Origin: Cepaea nemoralis | Lineage: Eukaryota; Mollusca; Gastropoda; Stylommatophora; Helicidae | Direction: 5' to 3' | Assembly: GCA_014155875.1 (NCBI GenBank) | Contig: JACEFZ010011117.1 | Location: 1 to 64,000, forward strand | DNA: 64,000 nucleotides | Part shown: positions 20,970-31,445 of the stretch, piece after piece | Layout of the letters: each line of letters begins with the position of its first letter | Numbering within the stretch: the stretch's first letter is position 1 | Translations under genes and position numbers: made by a program | The notes under the pieces: generated by a model | The model's database searches: none | Told to the model about the DNA's origin: nothing | Seen by the model: only the letters and a program-made list of their open reading frames with translations

Positions 20970-21206
20970 TTGTTGCATATCCTTTACAGGACGTGAAGTC
21001 AACCCCAGATTTTTTGGTTGTTTGTGATTCCTGAGCAAGTTTACGTTCAGTAGTTTGTCATTGCTTTCTGAATGACCGGCATCCATACCATGTCATAAAG
21101 AAATCAACGTTAGGCTGTCTACTGCCAAATCGCCCACAGGTGTGTTTTGAATGCTGGGTATGTGGGATTACGAACTGCGTCCGTAACCACTTCGCCACGC
21201 AGGTGG
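20970..21206 (-). repeat. SINE family A copy
   Basis: A nearly full copy: 3' end at 20970-20995, central block, and head with CCGTAACCACTTCGCCACGC at 21180-21200. Confidence 0.9.
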
Positions 21207-21227
21207 CACTGAAAGACAACATTTGTC

Positions 21228-21420
21228 ATTATCACCATCATCTTCTTCCACTTTTGATGTCAAGCGTCGAGGGGAGGAATAGTTGACATAGGGAGGAATA
21301 GCTGACGGCCCAGCGCCCGAGGGGTGGCATTGGATAGTGTCTATGATGGTACAATGTCTTTGATGTTGTCAATCCAGTGTCTTGTCTGGCGTCCCCTGGC
21401 TTTTGCAGAAAACATTTGTG
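21228..21420 (-). pseudogene. LINE 3' end, same family as 40330-41000
   Basis: On the minus strand GACGCCAGACAAGACACTGG and ATTGACAACATCAAAGACAT correspond to the RRKWIDDIKDM end of the copy at 40850-40915, including the (GAT)n tail at 21235-21243. Confidence 0.65.
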
Positions 21421-21564
21421 AATGACATAAAGGTCCGGTAATTAACTGATACAGTGCGGAAGGATAATATTTCGTCACATGTGACCTCCCATGTGGACAG
21501 AAGGACGAAATAACGCCATACTAGAGTCATTGTGCTATTTGTTTTGTTTTGCGATTACTTTTTT

Positions 21565-21755
21565 TTAATATCATCATTAACTTTTCCCCTGTGATTTACG
21601 TTTGCTGTAGTGGAATTCGTGGTAAGGTATGTACACTGTCCTGTATGCGTATTTTTATTTTATTAGATTAAAAAAAACAACATATAATTATCAATGTTTC
21701 CCCTTTGATTTATGTTTGCTGTAGTGGAGTTCATTGTGAGGTATGAACACTGTGT
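21565..21755. repeat. Small direct duplication
   Basis: TTTGCTGTAGTGGAATTCGT and TTTGCTGTAGTGGAGTTCAT lie 113 bases apart within two similar blocks of about 75 bases (21575-21650 and 21688-21755). No coding content. Confidence 0.7.
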
Positions 21756-22009
21756 TTGTGTTTAGTAAATCTCACTTTTTTTTGTAGGAGTTACATGTAC
21801 CTAGCTGTTTTTATTCCCTAGGTTGGTCACATCCCTTATACAGGTTTTATACTTTACAATATCAATAGACTCCAACGCAATACCCGGATTGAGTTGCCTG
21901 TGAGCCTAACTATTATGATTATATCTGATATACTCCAATAACCATCAATTGATCTGGCTGTTATTTGCTTTGAGGCAACTTATGTTTTATTCCTCTTTTA
22001 TCATTCATT

Positions 22010-22405
22010 CAAATGTCGAGGTATGGTGTCCGCCTCAAGTGCTGGAGGTCCCAGGTTCAAGCCCCGGTGAGGGCTGGGATTTTTTCATGTGGACTTCTAG
22101 CAACAAACTTCCCCTTGGTCTCTGGGTAGTGAGATTGGACGCCCATGTGTATTGGTGTGCATGTAAAAAAAATCCCTTGGCAGTTGGAAATCGAAAAAGA
22201 GTAGCCTAATGGCGATGCCCGGGCAAAATTTTGAGTTAAAAATCTACCCAAAGTATTTCAGGATCCTCACCAATGCTACGGAGTTCATGCACTGAGCTGA
22301 GATTCTCCAGATTCAGGCTTGAGTTAGAAGTAGAACGGAGCACTTATGGGTTACACCCATGTGCCATGTTGTTGATCCGTCGACTAAACTAAACTAAACT
22401 ATACT
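22010..22405 (+). repeat. SINE family E, complete copy
   Basis: The tRNA-like head includes GTGTCCGCCTCAAGTGCTGG and the B box GGTTCAAGCCCC. The body includes CCTTGGCAGTTGGAAATCGA and CCAAAGTATTTCAGGATCCT. The 3' end ATCCGTCGACTAAACTAAAC has a (CTAAA)n tail. About the last 60 bases resemble the 3' end of the RNase H LINE at 3180-3240. Confidence 0.9.
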
Positions 22406-22429
22406 AAACTAAGCTGTCATTCATATGTT

Positions 22430-22676
22430 TTGCTGGCTCTGTGCCGAAAGGGGTAAGAAAGCAATTTGTAATCCTGCATACCATGTTTGAAATACAGTTA
22501 CGAGAAATCTGAAAGCAGACCGTCTTGGCTTGGTTTTCATATAATGGTATGAGTGCCGATCATTCAGAAAGCAATGGCAAACTACTGAACGTAAACTTGA
22601 CAAGAAATCACAAGCAGCCAAAAAAAACGCTGGGGTTGGCAGTGACGTCCTGTAAAGGATATGCAACTAACTAACC
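22430..22676 (+). repeat. SINE family A copy
   Basis: Plus-strand copy from a TGGCTCTGTGCCGAAAGGGG head to the GGATATGCAACTAACTAAC end. Good reference copy. Confidence 0.9.
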
Positions 22677-22833
22677 CATGGAGTAAAGATTTATCTAAAT
22701 AGTTGGAAATGCACCATATACGTAATACGACTCTTCACATGAGTAAGGGGTCCGTTGCTTTTATGATTTTACTTAATACTCAATTTACAATTAATGTGTG
22801 AATGTTGAATGATAAAAGAGGGCTAAATATAAG

Positions 22834-23913
22834 ATGGACCTGCATAAGATGGAACTGCACATACCAAGGATTACTCAATGTTCCAGATGCCAGAGGGCCG
22901 GCCACAGCAGAGCAGCGTGTCGCAGTAAGATGGAAATCTGCCGGTACTGCGCCGATCACCACGCCTTAAAGGAGTGTCTGCTGGCCAAGCTGGACACAGA
23001 CTTCTGAGCACGCAACAACAAGAGAAAGTGCACCAACTGCCTCGGCAAACATGCAGCAAGATACTTGGGCTGTTACCTCCAAAGACATAGAGACGCCTTA
23101 AAGATTGCAATTACCACAAAGACACCATTCAAGGAAGCACTGCGGAGGGGCGAGACAGCCATGGGTATGTCACAAGCTGAAAGAGATCAACTGCAAAAGC
23201 AGATAGACGAGTTGAAGAAACAAGTCAAGGCACTGCTGACGCTGACTCCGACTAGCGACAATGAGAAACTACTGGCAGAAATAAAGGAGATCCAACAAAA
23301 CATCAAGCAAGAAGTGGAACATATGGCCGAGTTGAAGCAGGAAAATGAAGAAATGTTACACACCATAAAAGTGGAGAGAGAGCGGCTAAAAGCTGAAATG
23401 AAATCAATTCAAAACAAACCAACAGAAGCCATGCAAGAGACCACAGAGAAGTCACAAGAAACCCAATAAAAAACTGATCCGGAACAGCAAGATAAAACCA
23501 GCAGCTGAACCATGATGCCCGAGACACCCAAGGGGAAACCAACATCCCGCCAGACAGCCGAAGAAAGACAAGATGAGGACCATGATGATGGCATGGAGTG
23601 GTCTACCTTGGAGGAGTGCATAGAAGCAGAAAAGAAATGGGCAAGGCAAGAGGGACTCAGGCACGAGGAATACATAAGGAGACAGGAAGAAAAAGGAAAG
23701 AAGATGCCCAAGAAACTCAGGGGGAAACTGAAATACCCAGAGATAGTCTATGACTATGAGGCCGAACTCAAGTACTATATAGATGACGGAGAGGCTGTCG
23801 CATGGCTGACCACAGAGGAAGCAATCGAAAGACAGCAAGAACTCAAACGCGAAAGTGAAAAAAGGCGCAAGGAGGAAACAAAAAATACACAAAAAAGGAG
23901 GCAAAAATACTAA
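22834..23913 (+). pseudogene. LINE ORF1 (gag-like) with zinc knuckles and coiled coil, three stops
   Basis: One reading frame runs from about 22834 to 23913 and is broken only by stops at 23005 (TGA), 23467 (TAA) and 23506 (TGA), with no frameshift. Its start shows two CCHC-like knuckles, C-x2-C-x4-H-x4-C (CSRCQRAGHSRAAC) and CRYCADHHALKEC, then a third Cys/His cluster (CTNCLGKHA). Next comes a Lys/Glu/Gln-rich stretch (23160-23460) with a strong coiled-coil look, and then a charged C-terminal part (23512-23910). Such proteins bind element RNA in Jockey/Nimbus-type LINEs. The 5' end is truncated, so no authentic start is visible. Confidence 0.75.
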
Positions 23914-23919
23914 ATAAAA

Positions 23920-23935
23920 AGTCCTTATAAGGACT
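23920..23935. other. 16-bp perfect palindrome
   Basis: AGTCCTTATAAGGACT lies just after the ORF1 stop. It could form a small hairpin; its function is unknown. Confidence 0.5.
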
Positions 23936-24265
23936 ACAACCAGTTAAGCCAGGAGCCTACACCAACAAAGGAAATCACAACAGGAGACGAGCACAAATGA
24001 TAACTGCCTCTCCCCCCCCCCCTCCCCAGCTGACGTCACAGACACAAGCGTAACCGGTCCGAGGAAGGACTCACTCGTAAGAGTGCACAAGACAAGAAAC
24101 AGGGATAAAAATCCCACAAAAACCACGGCTCTCAACAAAAAACAACAACCACCGCTGAGGAAGCAGGTTAGACAAGACCGAATTTGGAATTTTGCTTTTA
24201 AAAATTGGAATTGGAATTAGATGGACCTGCATGCCCAATTTGTGACCCTTTGAAGATAAATTCAT

Positions 24266-24770
24266 TCATTTATTCATTCTCTCACCCGGGAAGGTAACCC
24301 GGTCAACAAATGCCTGAAGAAGTCGGATTTGTCAGCCGAAAGGTGCAAATATCGCAGCTCTGCTGTAAACAGGCACAACGCAATTACGTCTAAAACAACA
24401 TTTCAGACGAACGCAGAAGAACACATTCTCTCTCTCTCTCTCCAACTCACCTCTCTCATGGCAGGATTGGCCACAGCCTGCCGGGAGTCCACTGCAGAGC
24501 ATCCCCTGACTGGTCAGGAGGTCTGGACTTCACCCAGTGGATACCATGTAGGAAAATCACCCCGGTCACAATCAGGAGACAGCTGCTCACAATGTACTTA
24601 AGTAGGGTGATGGTGTTTCTGCGCATGGTGTCAGCTGAAAGAATACAGGTTCGAATAGGGAACGAAACTTACTAATGTACACAATTCATAAAAAGCAACA
24701 CTCAAGCTTACAATGAAACATCACGCTTATATTACATTGACCAATAAAGGAAACTAATAATAGCAATACT
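24266..24770. other. Mostly unassigned; possible Penelope-type end motif
   Basis: CTGAAGA at 24314-24320 and CCGAAA at 24336-24341 frame a possible TCGG...CCGA stem, like the motif at 12762-12800. The rest (including a short CT run at 24427-24443) is not recognisable. Confidence 0.35.
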
Positions 24771-24774
24771 ATAA

Positions 24775-25013
24775 CCGGCTCCGTGGGGAAGGGGTTATGG
24801 TTTCAGTTGGTAATCCTGCATACTGCCTTCGAAACACAGTTGCTGGTGTTTTGGCAGCAAACTGTCTTGCGTTGGTTTTTTACAAAATGGTATGGGTGCC
24901 AGTCATTCGGAAAGCAATGGCAAACTAGTGAACGTAATCTGGCCAAGAGATCACAAACAGCATAACAAATTATGGGGTTGACTGTGACTTCCTGTAAAGG
25001 ATATGCAACTAAC
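24775..25013 (+). repeat. SINE family A copy
   Basis: Head GGCTCCGTGGGGAAGGGGTT, central block GGAAAGCAATGGCAAACTAG and 3' end GGATATGCAACTAAC. Confidence 0.9.
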
Positions 25014-25258
25014 TTTTTTTTAAATAACCTTCCATGCAGGCAGTAAGAGGCGACTAAGAAAGGTTGGAATAGAGTTGGCTGCCAGGAGTCTGTAGTAGAG
25101 TTGGTTGCCAGGAGTCTAGAAAACTGTAGCTGCCAAATCCAAGAAATCATGAACAAGTCTACAATGACCTTGGTGTGAGTTGGTTAAGACCAATTGGCCC
25201 TGTCATTTCCATGTACACCAGCTGGGACAAAAAGAGTTAATTAAATAGTTTCATTTAT

Positions 25259-25830
25259 ATAGTATGGGAGTCGCAGCAGTGGCTAGACACTCACTTACCA
25301 GCCGGCTGGGAAAGGAAGAGTTAAATAAATACTATCATTTATAGAGTTTAGGAGTCACAGTGGTGTAGGAGCTAGACACTCACTTGCCCAGAAGTGTAAT
25401 GGCTATACACTCACTCACCAGCCGGCTTGGATAGAAAGAGTTAATTAAATAATATCATTTATAGAGTATGGGAGTCGCAGTGGTGTAGTGGCTATACACT
25501 CACTCACCAGCCAGCTGGGAGAGAAAGAGTTAAATAAATAATATCATTTATAGAGTATGGGAGTCCCAGTAATGTAGTGGCTAGAAACTAATTTACCAGC
25601 CGACTTGGACAGAAAGAGTTAATTAAATAATATCATTTATAGAGTATGGGAGTCGCAGTGGTGTAGTGGCTATACACTCACTCACCAGCCAGCTGGGAGA
25701 GAAAGAGTTAAATAAATAATATCATTTATAGAGTATGGGAGTCCCAGTAATGTAGTGGCTAGACACTAATTTACCAGCTGACTTGGTCAGAAGGAGTTAA
25801 TTAAATAACATCATTTATATAGTATGGGAG
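25259..25830. repeat. 89-bp satellite with SINE-head content
   Basis: Six to seven units, each with GGGAGTCGCAGTGGTGTAGT, GGCTATACACTCACTCACCA and a link AGAAAGAGTTAAATAAATAA TATCATTTAT. Two unit types alternate (GTCGCAGTGG with CACTCACTCACC; GTCCCAGTAA with ACTAATTTACC), so the effective period is about 178. The GTAGTGGCTA...CACTCACTCACCAGCC part is the A-box region of the SINE C head that follows immediately. Confidence 0.88.
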
Positions 25831-26100
25831 TCGCAGTGATATAGTGGCTAGACACTCACTCACCAGCCTGGTGGTCATGGGTTCAAAGTGCACCAGGGTG
25901 ATTCAGACTTTTACAATTGACCTGGCCGGCCAGGTTGACCCAGCCTAAAATGGGAACCAGGAAATGTCTTGGGAAGTAAAGGTGGCTGGTGTGGTACTGA
26001 CCACGTCACCTGCCGAGTGCTGATTGGTCTATAGAAATATGGGTCTAGGACCGTAAGCCCAGTGCACCTTAAAGTGTGTAAAATGGTCCTTTACACTCTA
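25815..26100 (+). repeat. SINE family C, complete copy
   Basis: The head has the A-box region ATAGTGGCTAGACACTC and the B box GGTCATGGGTTCAAAG. The body has GGCCGGCCAGGTTGACCCAG, AAATGTCTTGGGAAGTAAAG and GTGGTACTGACCACGTCACC. The end is TAAAATGGTCCTTTACACTC. Confidence 0.88.
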
Positions 26101-26125
26101 CTTACTTATTTATGGAGTAATTATG

Positions 26126-26545
26126 ATGCATCAACATAAGTCCAAAGATATAAAACATTAACATAATGCATGTGTCAGAGTTCAGAAAACAAAATGTTCC
26201 CCTCATTTGATTTAGCTTACGGTGCATCAACCTAAGTCCAAAGATATAAAACATTAACATAATGCATGTGTCCTGAGTTCAGAAAACTAAATGCTCCCCT
26301 CTGATTTAGCTTACGGTGCATCAACATAAGTCCAAAGATATAGAATATTAACATAATGCATGTGTCCTGAGTTCAGAAAACAAAATGTTCCCCTCATTTA
26401 ATTTAGCTTACGGTGCATCAACATAAGTCCAAAGATTTAGAACTTTAACATAATGCATGTGTCCTGAGAAGTTAAGAAAACAATAATGTTCCCATCATAT
26501 GACTTACATTAATATAAGTCCAAAGATATAGAACATTAACATAAG
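26126..26545. repeat. 95-bp tandem repeat, about 4.5 units
   Basis: Unit landmarks: GGTGCATCAACATAAGTCCA, ATTAACATAATGCATGTGTC and AAAATGTTCCCCTCATTTGA. Starts fall near 26126, 26221, 26315 and 26412. A stray piece (TGTGTCCTGAAAAGTTAAG) lies at 26740-26785. Confidence 0.92.
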
Positions 26546-26555
26546 TGCAGTCAAT

Positions 26556-26645
26556 GTGGCCGAAAGAATAGGAGCACTTTAGCTCTTAAACTTCCTGTAC
26601 GATGGCAGCGGGATCAACCCCTACACTAGTCAGTTGGGCCCTCTG
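26556..26645 (+). repeat. SINE family F head fragment
   Basis: TGTGGCCGAAAGAATAGGAG, GCGGGATCAACCCCTACAC and AGTCAGTTGGG correspond to the start of family F. Confidence 0.6.
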
Positions 26646-26954
26646 CAAAGTTCATGCAACATAAAAGGTAAATACAAAACCTGGACCTGCAATATTTTCA
26701 AACACTGCACAGTAATTAAAAATACACCCTGTATTATTATGTGTCCTGAAAAGTTAAGAAAATAATGTTCCCTCATATGATTTTGCTGTTCATGGTGTCA
26801 GCGTGAGGAAAATAAAAACCTCAAATTAAGCATAAATTAAGTAATTCCATACAATATACATATGTACAATTAAATACAAAATTATCATGCAAAAACAAAG
26901 AGTCCACCAAATATTAAAAATAAGAAGTGAAATATTGTTGTTTAATTAATATTA

Positions 26955-27440
26955 TCATTATCAGCCAATAGGCATGGGTGGTCATTGTAGGCAATATCAC
27001 ACAATCACGAAGTTTGGATCAGCTCTGTGATCTTGTTCTGATTATGCCAATCATGTATGTTTCTTTTCTTTCCCTTGCTCTTTTCTCATCAATTTTGCCA
27101 ATTGTCACTACGTTTTCATGATAATTTCTCTTCACCGCATGCTAAAAAAATTGTAACTATCAGAGTCTAATTTCTGTACTTAATTAAGGGTTTTCATTTC
27201 TTTCTTGAAGGACTGTCTCGTTCGTTTTTCTGTCTATCCCTGACATTCTTTGCATTTTCCTCCAAAATAACATGTCCACTGCTATTAGATGTTTCTCAGC
27301 TTGTCTGGTTATTGCCCTAACATACAACAGTATAGGTTATATATAGCACATTAACACTATTTTCCTCACTGCAGTTCGACATTTTTTAAAATTGGTATGT
27401 TTCCCATCTTGCAAAGGCTACCCTTGCCATGATGATTCTT
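26955..27440 (-). pseudogene. RTE-like LINE C-terminal region, decayed
   Basis: Minus strand: the 3' end (GACCACCCATGCCTATTGGC), AAATTGATGAGAAAAGAGCA (K-I-D-E-K-R), TGCAAAGAATGTCAGGGATA (MQRMSGI) and TTGCAAGATGGGAAACATAC match 14579-15100 in order. Frame is lost in many places. Confidence 0.7.
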
Positions 27441-28377
27441 GTTCTAATCTTGATTTAAGTAGAATGATCACATCCTATTCAACCATTTTAGGATCAATTA
27501 TCGATCCCCAGGTGGTTGATTGTATCTTATCCATATCCACACTTGCCATTAAGCATAGGGATGGGCAGCCTTAACATGCATTCAAAGGCCAGATGTGTTG
27601 CTTTGGTTGTTTTGTTTGTTTAGCATACTCTTCATGTTGCCTACCCATCATTTTTTTGGGGGGCCCCTTTTTTTTAAAGTATAACTGAGATATTATCAAT
27701 TACCACATGTAGATAAAGTAGGGTTAAACTGAAGAGTTAAATAAAATTTGTTTGCTCCCCATTCAATTGATCTGATCATGACCACACATGCCTTAAATGA
27801 CAAGTGATTTGTGACTAACGAGTGATATCATAATTCTTTTTGTCCAAGCTCTGATAAAAGTAGCAATAACACTCTTGGACATAATGAGTTAAAGCAATAA
27901 CTGCAACATCTTGGATAGAAACACTAAATGTAACATGTAAATGTTTTTAAAAACGTACAAACCTACCCACAAAATAATATTTATAGCATGCTTTATAGCA
28001 CATATTGGCTAGCTAGTTGTGGTTATTTGTGAATTTTATGTCAACATGTTTGACTGTATCTGTTTGTATTCTTCCATTCGTTGAGCTTCTCAGCCATATT
28101 TTATGTTTTAATTGGGCTAGATTCTATTTTGGGCAGATTTGGCAAGTTGAACATTTTACCTGTATGGCCTACTCTTTATGATGCTCAACTGCCAAGAGAC
28201 CTTCTATTTGTCAGTTTTGTCAAAGATGGCTGGCATCTGGTACACAACATTAACATAGGGAGTAAGGGACACAGCATTTTAGATGCTGTTATTGGAAGTG
28301 TGAAGTGTTAGACCTTCTATTCTAAGCCATTCAGTGACATAGCCAGTTCCCTTCCTTGCTATTTTTCCTTTTCATGA
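27441..28377. other. Unassigned AT-rich sequence
   Basis: No recognisable element. An open frame at 28081-28311 has no recognisable domain. Confidence 0.35.
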
Positions 28378-28668
28378 GTCAGGCTGTTCGACGAGTGAAA
28401 AGTTTGAGGGCTTTTACGGCTAAGGCTGGAGGGAGAATTATGAAGAAAGATTCTGGTGCTTTTGCCTTGACCACAACTAGTCTATGGAAGTCATGACAGT
28501 AAGTAAAGCAATAACATGGCTCGAGACACATACCTTCACTCGGGCATGTTTCCTTAGTGACTCAATGAGTATGTGCAGGAAGACAGAGATGGGTTGCATC
28601 CGAAGACAGTGGTTGGTGTCTCTGGGCTGGTCACAACTGGCAAAGATTAGTTTCATTTTCGTGCCAGG
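28378..28668 (+). pseudogene. RNase H LINE, part 1 (RNase H domain)
   Basis: LRAFTAKAGGRIMKKDSGAF, then KAITWLETHTFTRACFLSDS and LAKISFIFVPG match residues 811-904 of the LINE protein at 3187-6237. A deletion after the first block and an extra break near 28485 disrupt the frame. The copy stops at CCAGG (28664-28668) and continues at 31096. Confidence 0.85.
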
Positions 28669-28732
28669 TGTGGCATAACGCAGCCAACATTATTCAGTTT
28701 ATCAACAAATGCCGTAAAAAGAGGAAACAACA

Positions 28733-29050
28733 TTGAAAGAAATTGACTTCACAAACGCAATTGGAGATTGGGACTTAAAACTTAACATCGAAACTGGAAC
28801 TGAACAAGTGACAAATGACGTGGATTCTTGGAAGGATTTCATCAGACCAAGCTCGGAAAACCATTGGATGAGAAAACCACCTGACCCGCCTTCGCGCCAG
28901 TGCATAATTAACATATATCCCCATTTCATCAGAAATGTTAATCAGCCCTCACTTTTGTCTGAACTCGCTCCATGGACGGATGTGAGAATATTGTGTGACC
29001 AAAAATTCAATGGACAAAGCAAAAGTCTGGATTCGAGGTACGTTTGTTAG
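28733..29050 (+). CDS. Open frame inside the 2.4-kb insertion, unknown product
   Basis: About 105 codons with a mixed, protein-like composition (several Trp, Pro-rich PPDPPSRQ stretch, DVRILCDQK). A stop (TAA) lies just upstream in frame, so the start is at most a few codons before 28733; the displayed start codon is TTG, not ATG. The frame ends one residue after a splice-donor-like GAGGTACGT at 29036-29044, so it could be an exon piece carried by the element. No family recognised. Confidence 0.3.
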   Translation: MKEIDFTNAIGDWDLKLNIETGTEQVTNDVDSWKDFIRPSSENHWMRKPPDPPSRQCIINIYPHFIRNVNQPSLLSELAPWTDVRILCDQKFNGQSKSLDSRYVC

Positions 29051-31095
29051 CCCTTGATTAGACTAAGAACCCGATGTATCAGGTATCAGGTAACGTAAAC
29101 CCATGTTTGTGATGTCAATTGAAATGTATGATTATTAATTAAAACCTCAGAAATGTAAAAATGCTCGACTGTAGATTCTAATGACGCAAAGCCATTCCCG
29201 GGCAGAATATTCTCTTCGATGAAACTGCCATCTCTGATATTCTTAAAGATAATTATTAACTTTGAGAAGTGCATTACACTATTACATTCTATTCTAAACA
29301 ACTGTGAGAAAGTGATGATTCGAAAGCAATCTTGTGCATTTCACCAGAAACATTGTAAAAGATGCTATCACTGTCTACAGCTGAAATGACAGTTCGTGTA
29401 CTAGAACAAGTGCCTTGTTCTAAAACAGACTTATCTATGCCTATTTACGATCTGGAAAGCTGAAAGTGAAATCAATCTTTCCTTTCTCCTTTGTCTATAG
29501 AATTAATAGGGTTTGGCGAAATAAATATTTATATTTATGTCAAATTTAATTAGATAAGAGCACTTAGGAACTGCAATACATGAGAAAGTGTGCTTCGCGG
29601 AACACCATCACGCGAAGTGAACTTAACTCCTTACTCAACATAACTTAAAACACAACACCACTCAACACCACTCATCACCACACAACACAACACTCAACAT
29701 CACAACAACAACAGGTAATGGAAGAGAGTTATTAGACACAAGAAGAAGAAGTAGTTAATTGGGAAAACACAGAGAATTATTTATACACATTGTGAACACC
29801 ATTGAGTGGAAGAAATGTTATAAATGTATGTCATTTATTTACATGCATCTTGACACCTTCTCACTCTTGTCATTGTCTCACTGTACACGTTCACTGACCC
29901 CAGGTCAAATGAAGATTTACATACAGCAGGAACAAGTTGATACAAGGCGTACACAGTGTGATAAACTCTGACCACCCCATATTAACCCAACACTAGCTTA
30001 GAGAGAAAAAAGAGGGGAGGGGAACTAGTTCCTACTTAGGAATTTAGGTTCTTTTACCTACTTGTAAAAGATTGTATTGGTAGGATTGTATATATTTATG
30101 TGAATACTCATCAGTGATCTTGGTGGCTACATACCAACAACCACCCAACACATCAGCAAACTAACCACCTAAATCAGACCTGAGAGAGGGAAGCCGAGAG
30201 AAGGAGATGAACCACAAGTGAGAGGGAGGATGACTTCGCTATGAGCAGAGCATGGGGAGGCCTTCAGTGGAGCTATATGGGCAGACCTGACGTGGATCCA
30301 TCAGTCAATGGACCCTGGCTTACCTAATCCTCCAGTCACCAGGTTACTTTTATCATCGGTATACCCCACACCCAATCTCAGGAAACTAATGGTTAAATGT
30401 TGATGCAACATCATCATACTTAAAATGTACAACATCACAATGTTTACTATGTTTTAACACTTGTTGACATCTCATATATTGATGCTTGTTATTGATTGTC
30501 TGGGACAATGGTCCAATGTGCAACTGTTCTATTACTTTGTGTAAATCACAATAGAGATGTATGTACTGACCAGAAGGCTCAGGCCAGTCAATAAATGATT
30601 AACATGAATTGACCTTCTGTTAATTTGTCAAGTTCAAACCTATCTGTCAACAACTTCTTTGTACATCATGTTGTCAAAATCTAATGTGATTGATTATGTG
30701 TTTGATTGTTAAAAGATAAATTAACTCATAATGACTTACTAAAAGGGGGAAATAAAAGACTCTATACCTATCAACTGCTCAACATCCATGTTTTCTTCAT
30801 CTAAATCAGGCTGAGAAAATTCTCCTGACTTTCCTCAGATTTGATAAACTCAAAGGGGGCTCCAGAGCTAAAGAATCATTGGAGAAGGGGCAGATTCCCA
30901 ATTAGTAAATTACCATTCTTACCAGGGCCATAATCTATATCTCCTAGACAATACTTAACAAAACGAGGCCTGCAGATAACTCAAGGTTCATATTCTGGGG
31001 TTATTGAAGATAGAAGAGGATGGGGCTCTACATCTTTTGTTAGAGATGGGGCATGCACTACAGTTATCTCCCACTCCCTTCAAAAATATATGACA
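29051..31095. other. Non-coding part of the 2.4-kb insertion
   Basis: Contains a CACAACAC/ACTCAACACC low-complexity stretch (29640-29715), the purine run at 30005-30021 and a possible TATA-like GGGGGAAATAAAAGACT at 30746-30762. No domain recognised. Confidence 0.4.
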
Positions 31096-31445
31096 CCAGG
31101 GTATGCGGGTGTACAAGGAAGTGAGCAGGCTGACAGACTTGCGAGTAAGGCTACTGGGTAGACGAGCCATGAACCAGGCTTAAATACTGAATGCTCTATG
31201 AGAAGTAAGACTTTTGCAACAACTAAGTGATGACTGAATCTACAACCATGGTCAGACTGCGAGAACAACAAGTTAAAATAGGTGTGGCCAGACAAGAACA
31301 CTATGCAGGAAGCCAAAGAAGTTTAATAAACCAACACAGAACTCGTGTTGTGAGCCGCTACATGCTACAGGATTTACTGAAGTGGGGATCCAAGCACTTA
31401 TGGACTGAAAGGTTCGATGTGCAATGAGGATGATCAGTTGACTAA
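31096..31445 (+). pseudogene. RNase H LINE, part 2 and 3' end
   Basis: Continues part 1: GYAGVQGSEQADRLASKATG, a broken linker, then STTMVRLREQQVKIGVARQE, HYAGSQRSLINQHRTRVVSR and the 3' end ATGAGGATGATCAGTTGACT followed by AACT. Matches residues 905-1016 and the 3' end of the LINE at 3180-3500. Confidence 0.88.

Larger units (their letters stand above)
22830..24265 (+). mobile_element. ORF1-only LINE-like unit
   Basis: An ORF1 (gag-like) frame with zinc knuckles is followed, after about 350 untranslated bases, by a LINE-type 3' end (CCCAATTTGTGACCCTTTGA then AGATAAATTCATTCATT). No endonuclease, RT or RNase H lies between. A shorter ORF1 relative occurs at 46240-46795. This is either an internally deleted LINE or a half-LINE propagating without ORF2. 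Confidence 0.65.
28669..31095. mobile_element. 2.4-kb insertion with 5-bp target duplication and TG...CA ends
   Basis: The insertion interrupts the RNase H LINE exactly within codons for VPG-x-AGVQG. CCAGG stands on both sides (28664-28668 and 31096-31100), and the inserted DNA begins TGTGGC and ends ATGACA. TG...CA ends with a 5-bp duplication are the signature of LTR-type integration. I found no long repeat of the first hundred bases at the right end and no RT or integrase. A purine run (AAAAAAGAGGGGAGGGG, 30005-30021) lies inside. It may be a solo LTR, an internally deleted LTR element or an unrecognised class. Confidence 0.7.

Noticed and set aside
23452..23904. Hydrophobic, membrane-like protein on the minus strand
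   Set aside because: Antisense shadow of the charged ORF1 frame; hydrophobicity follows from the opposite strand's Lys/Glu codons.
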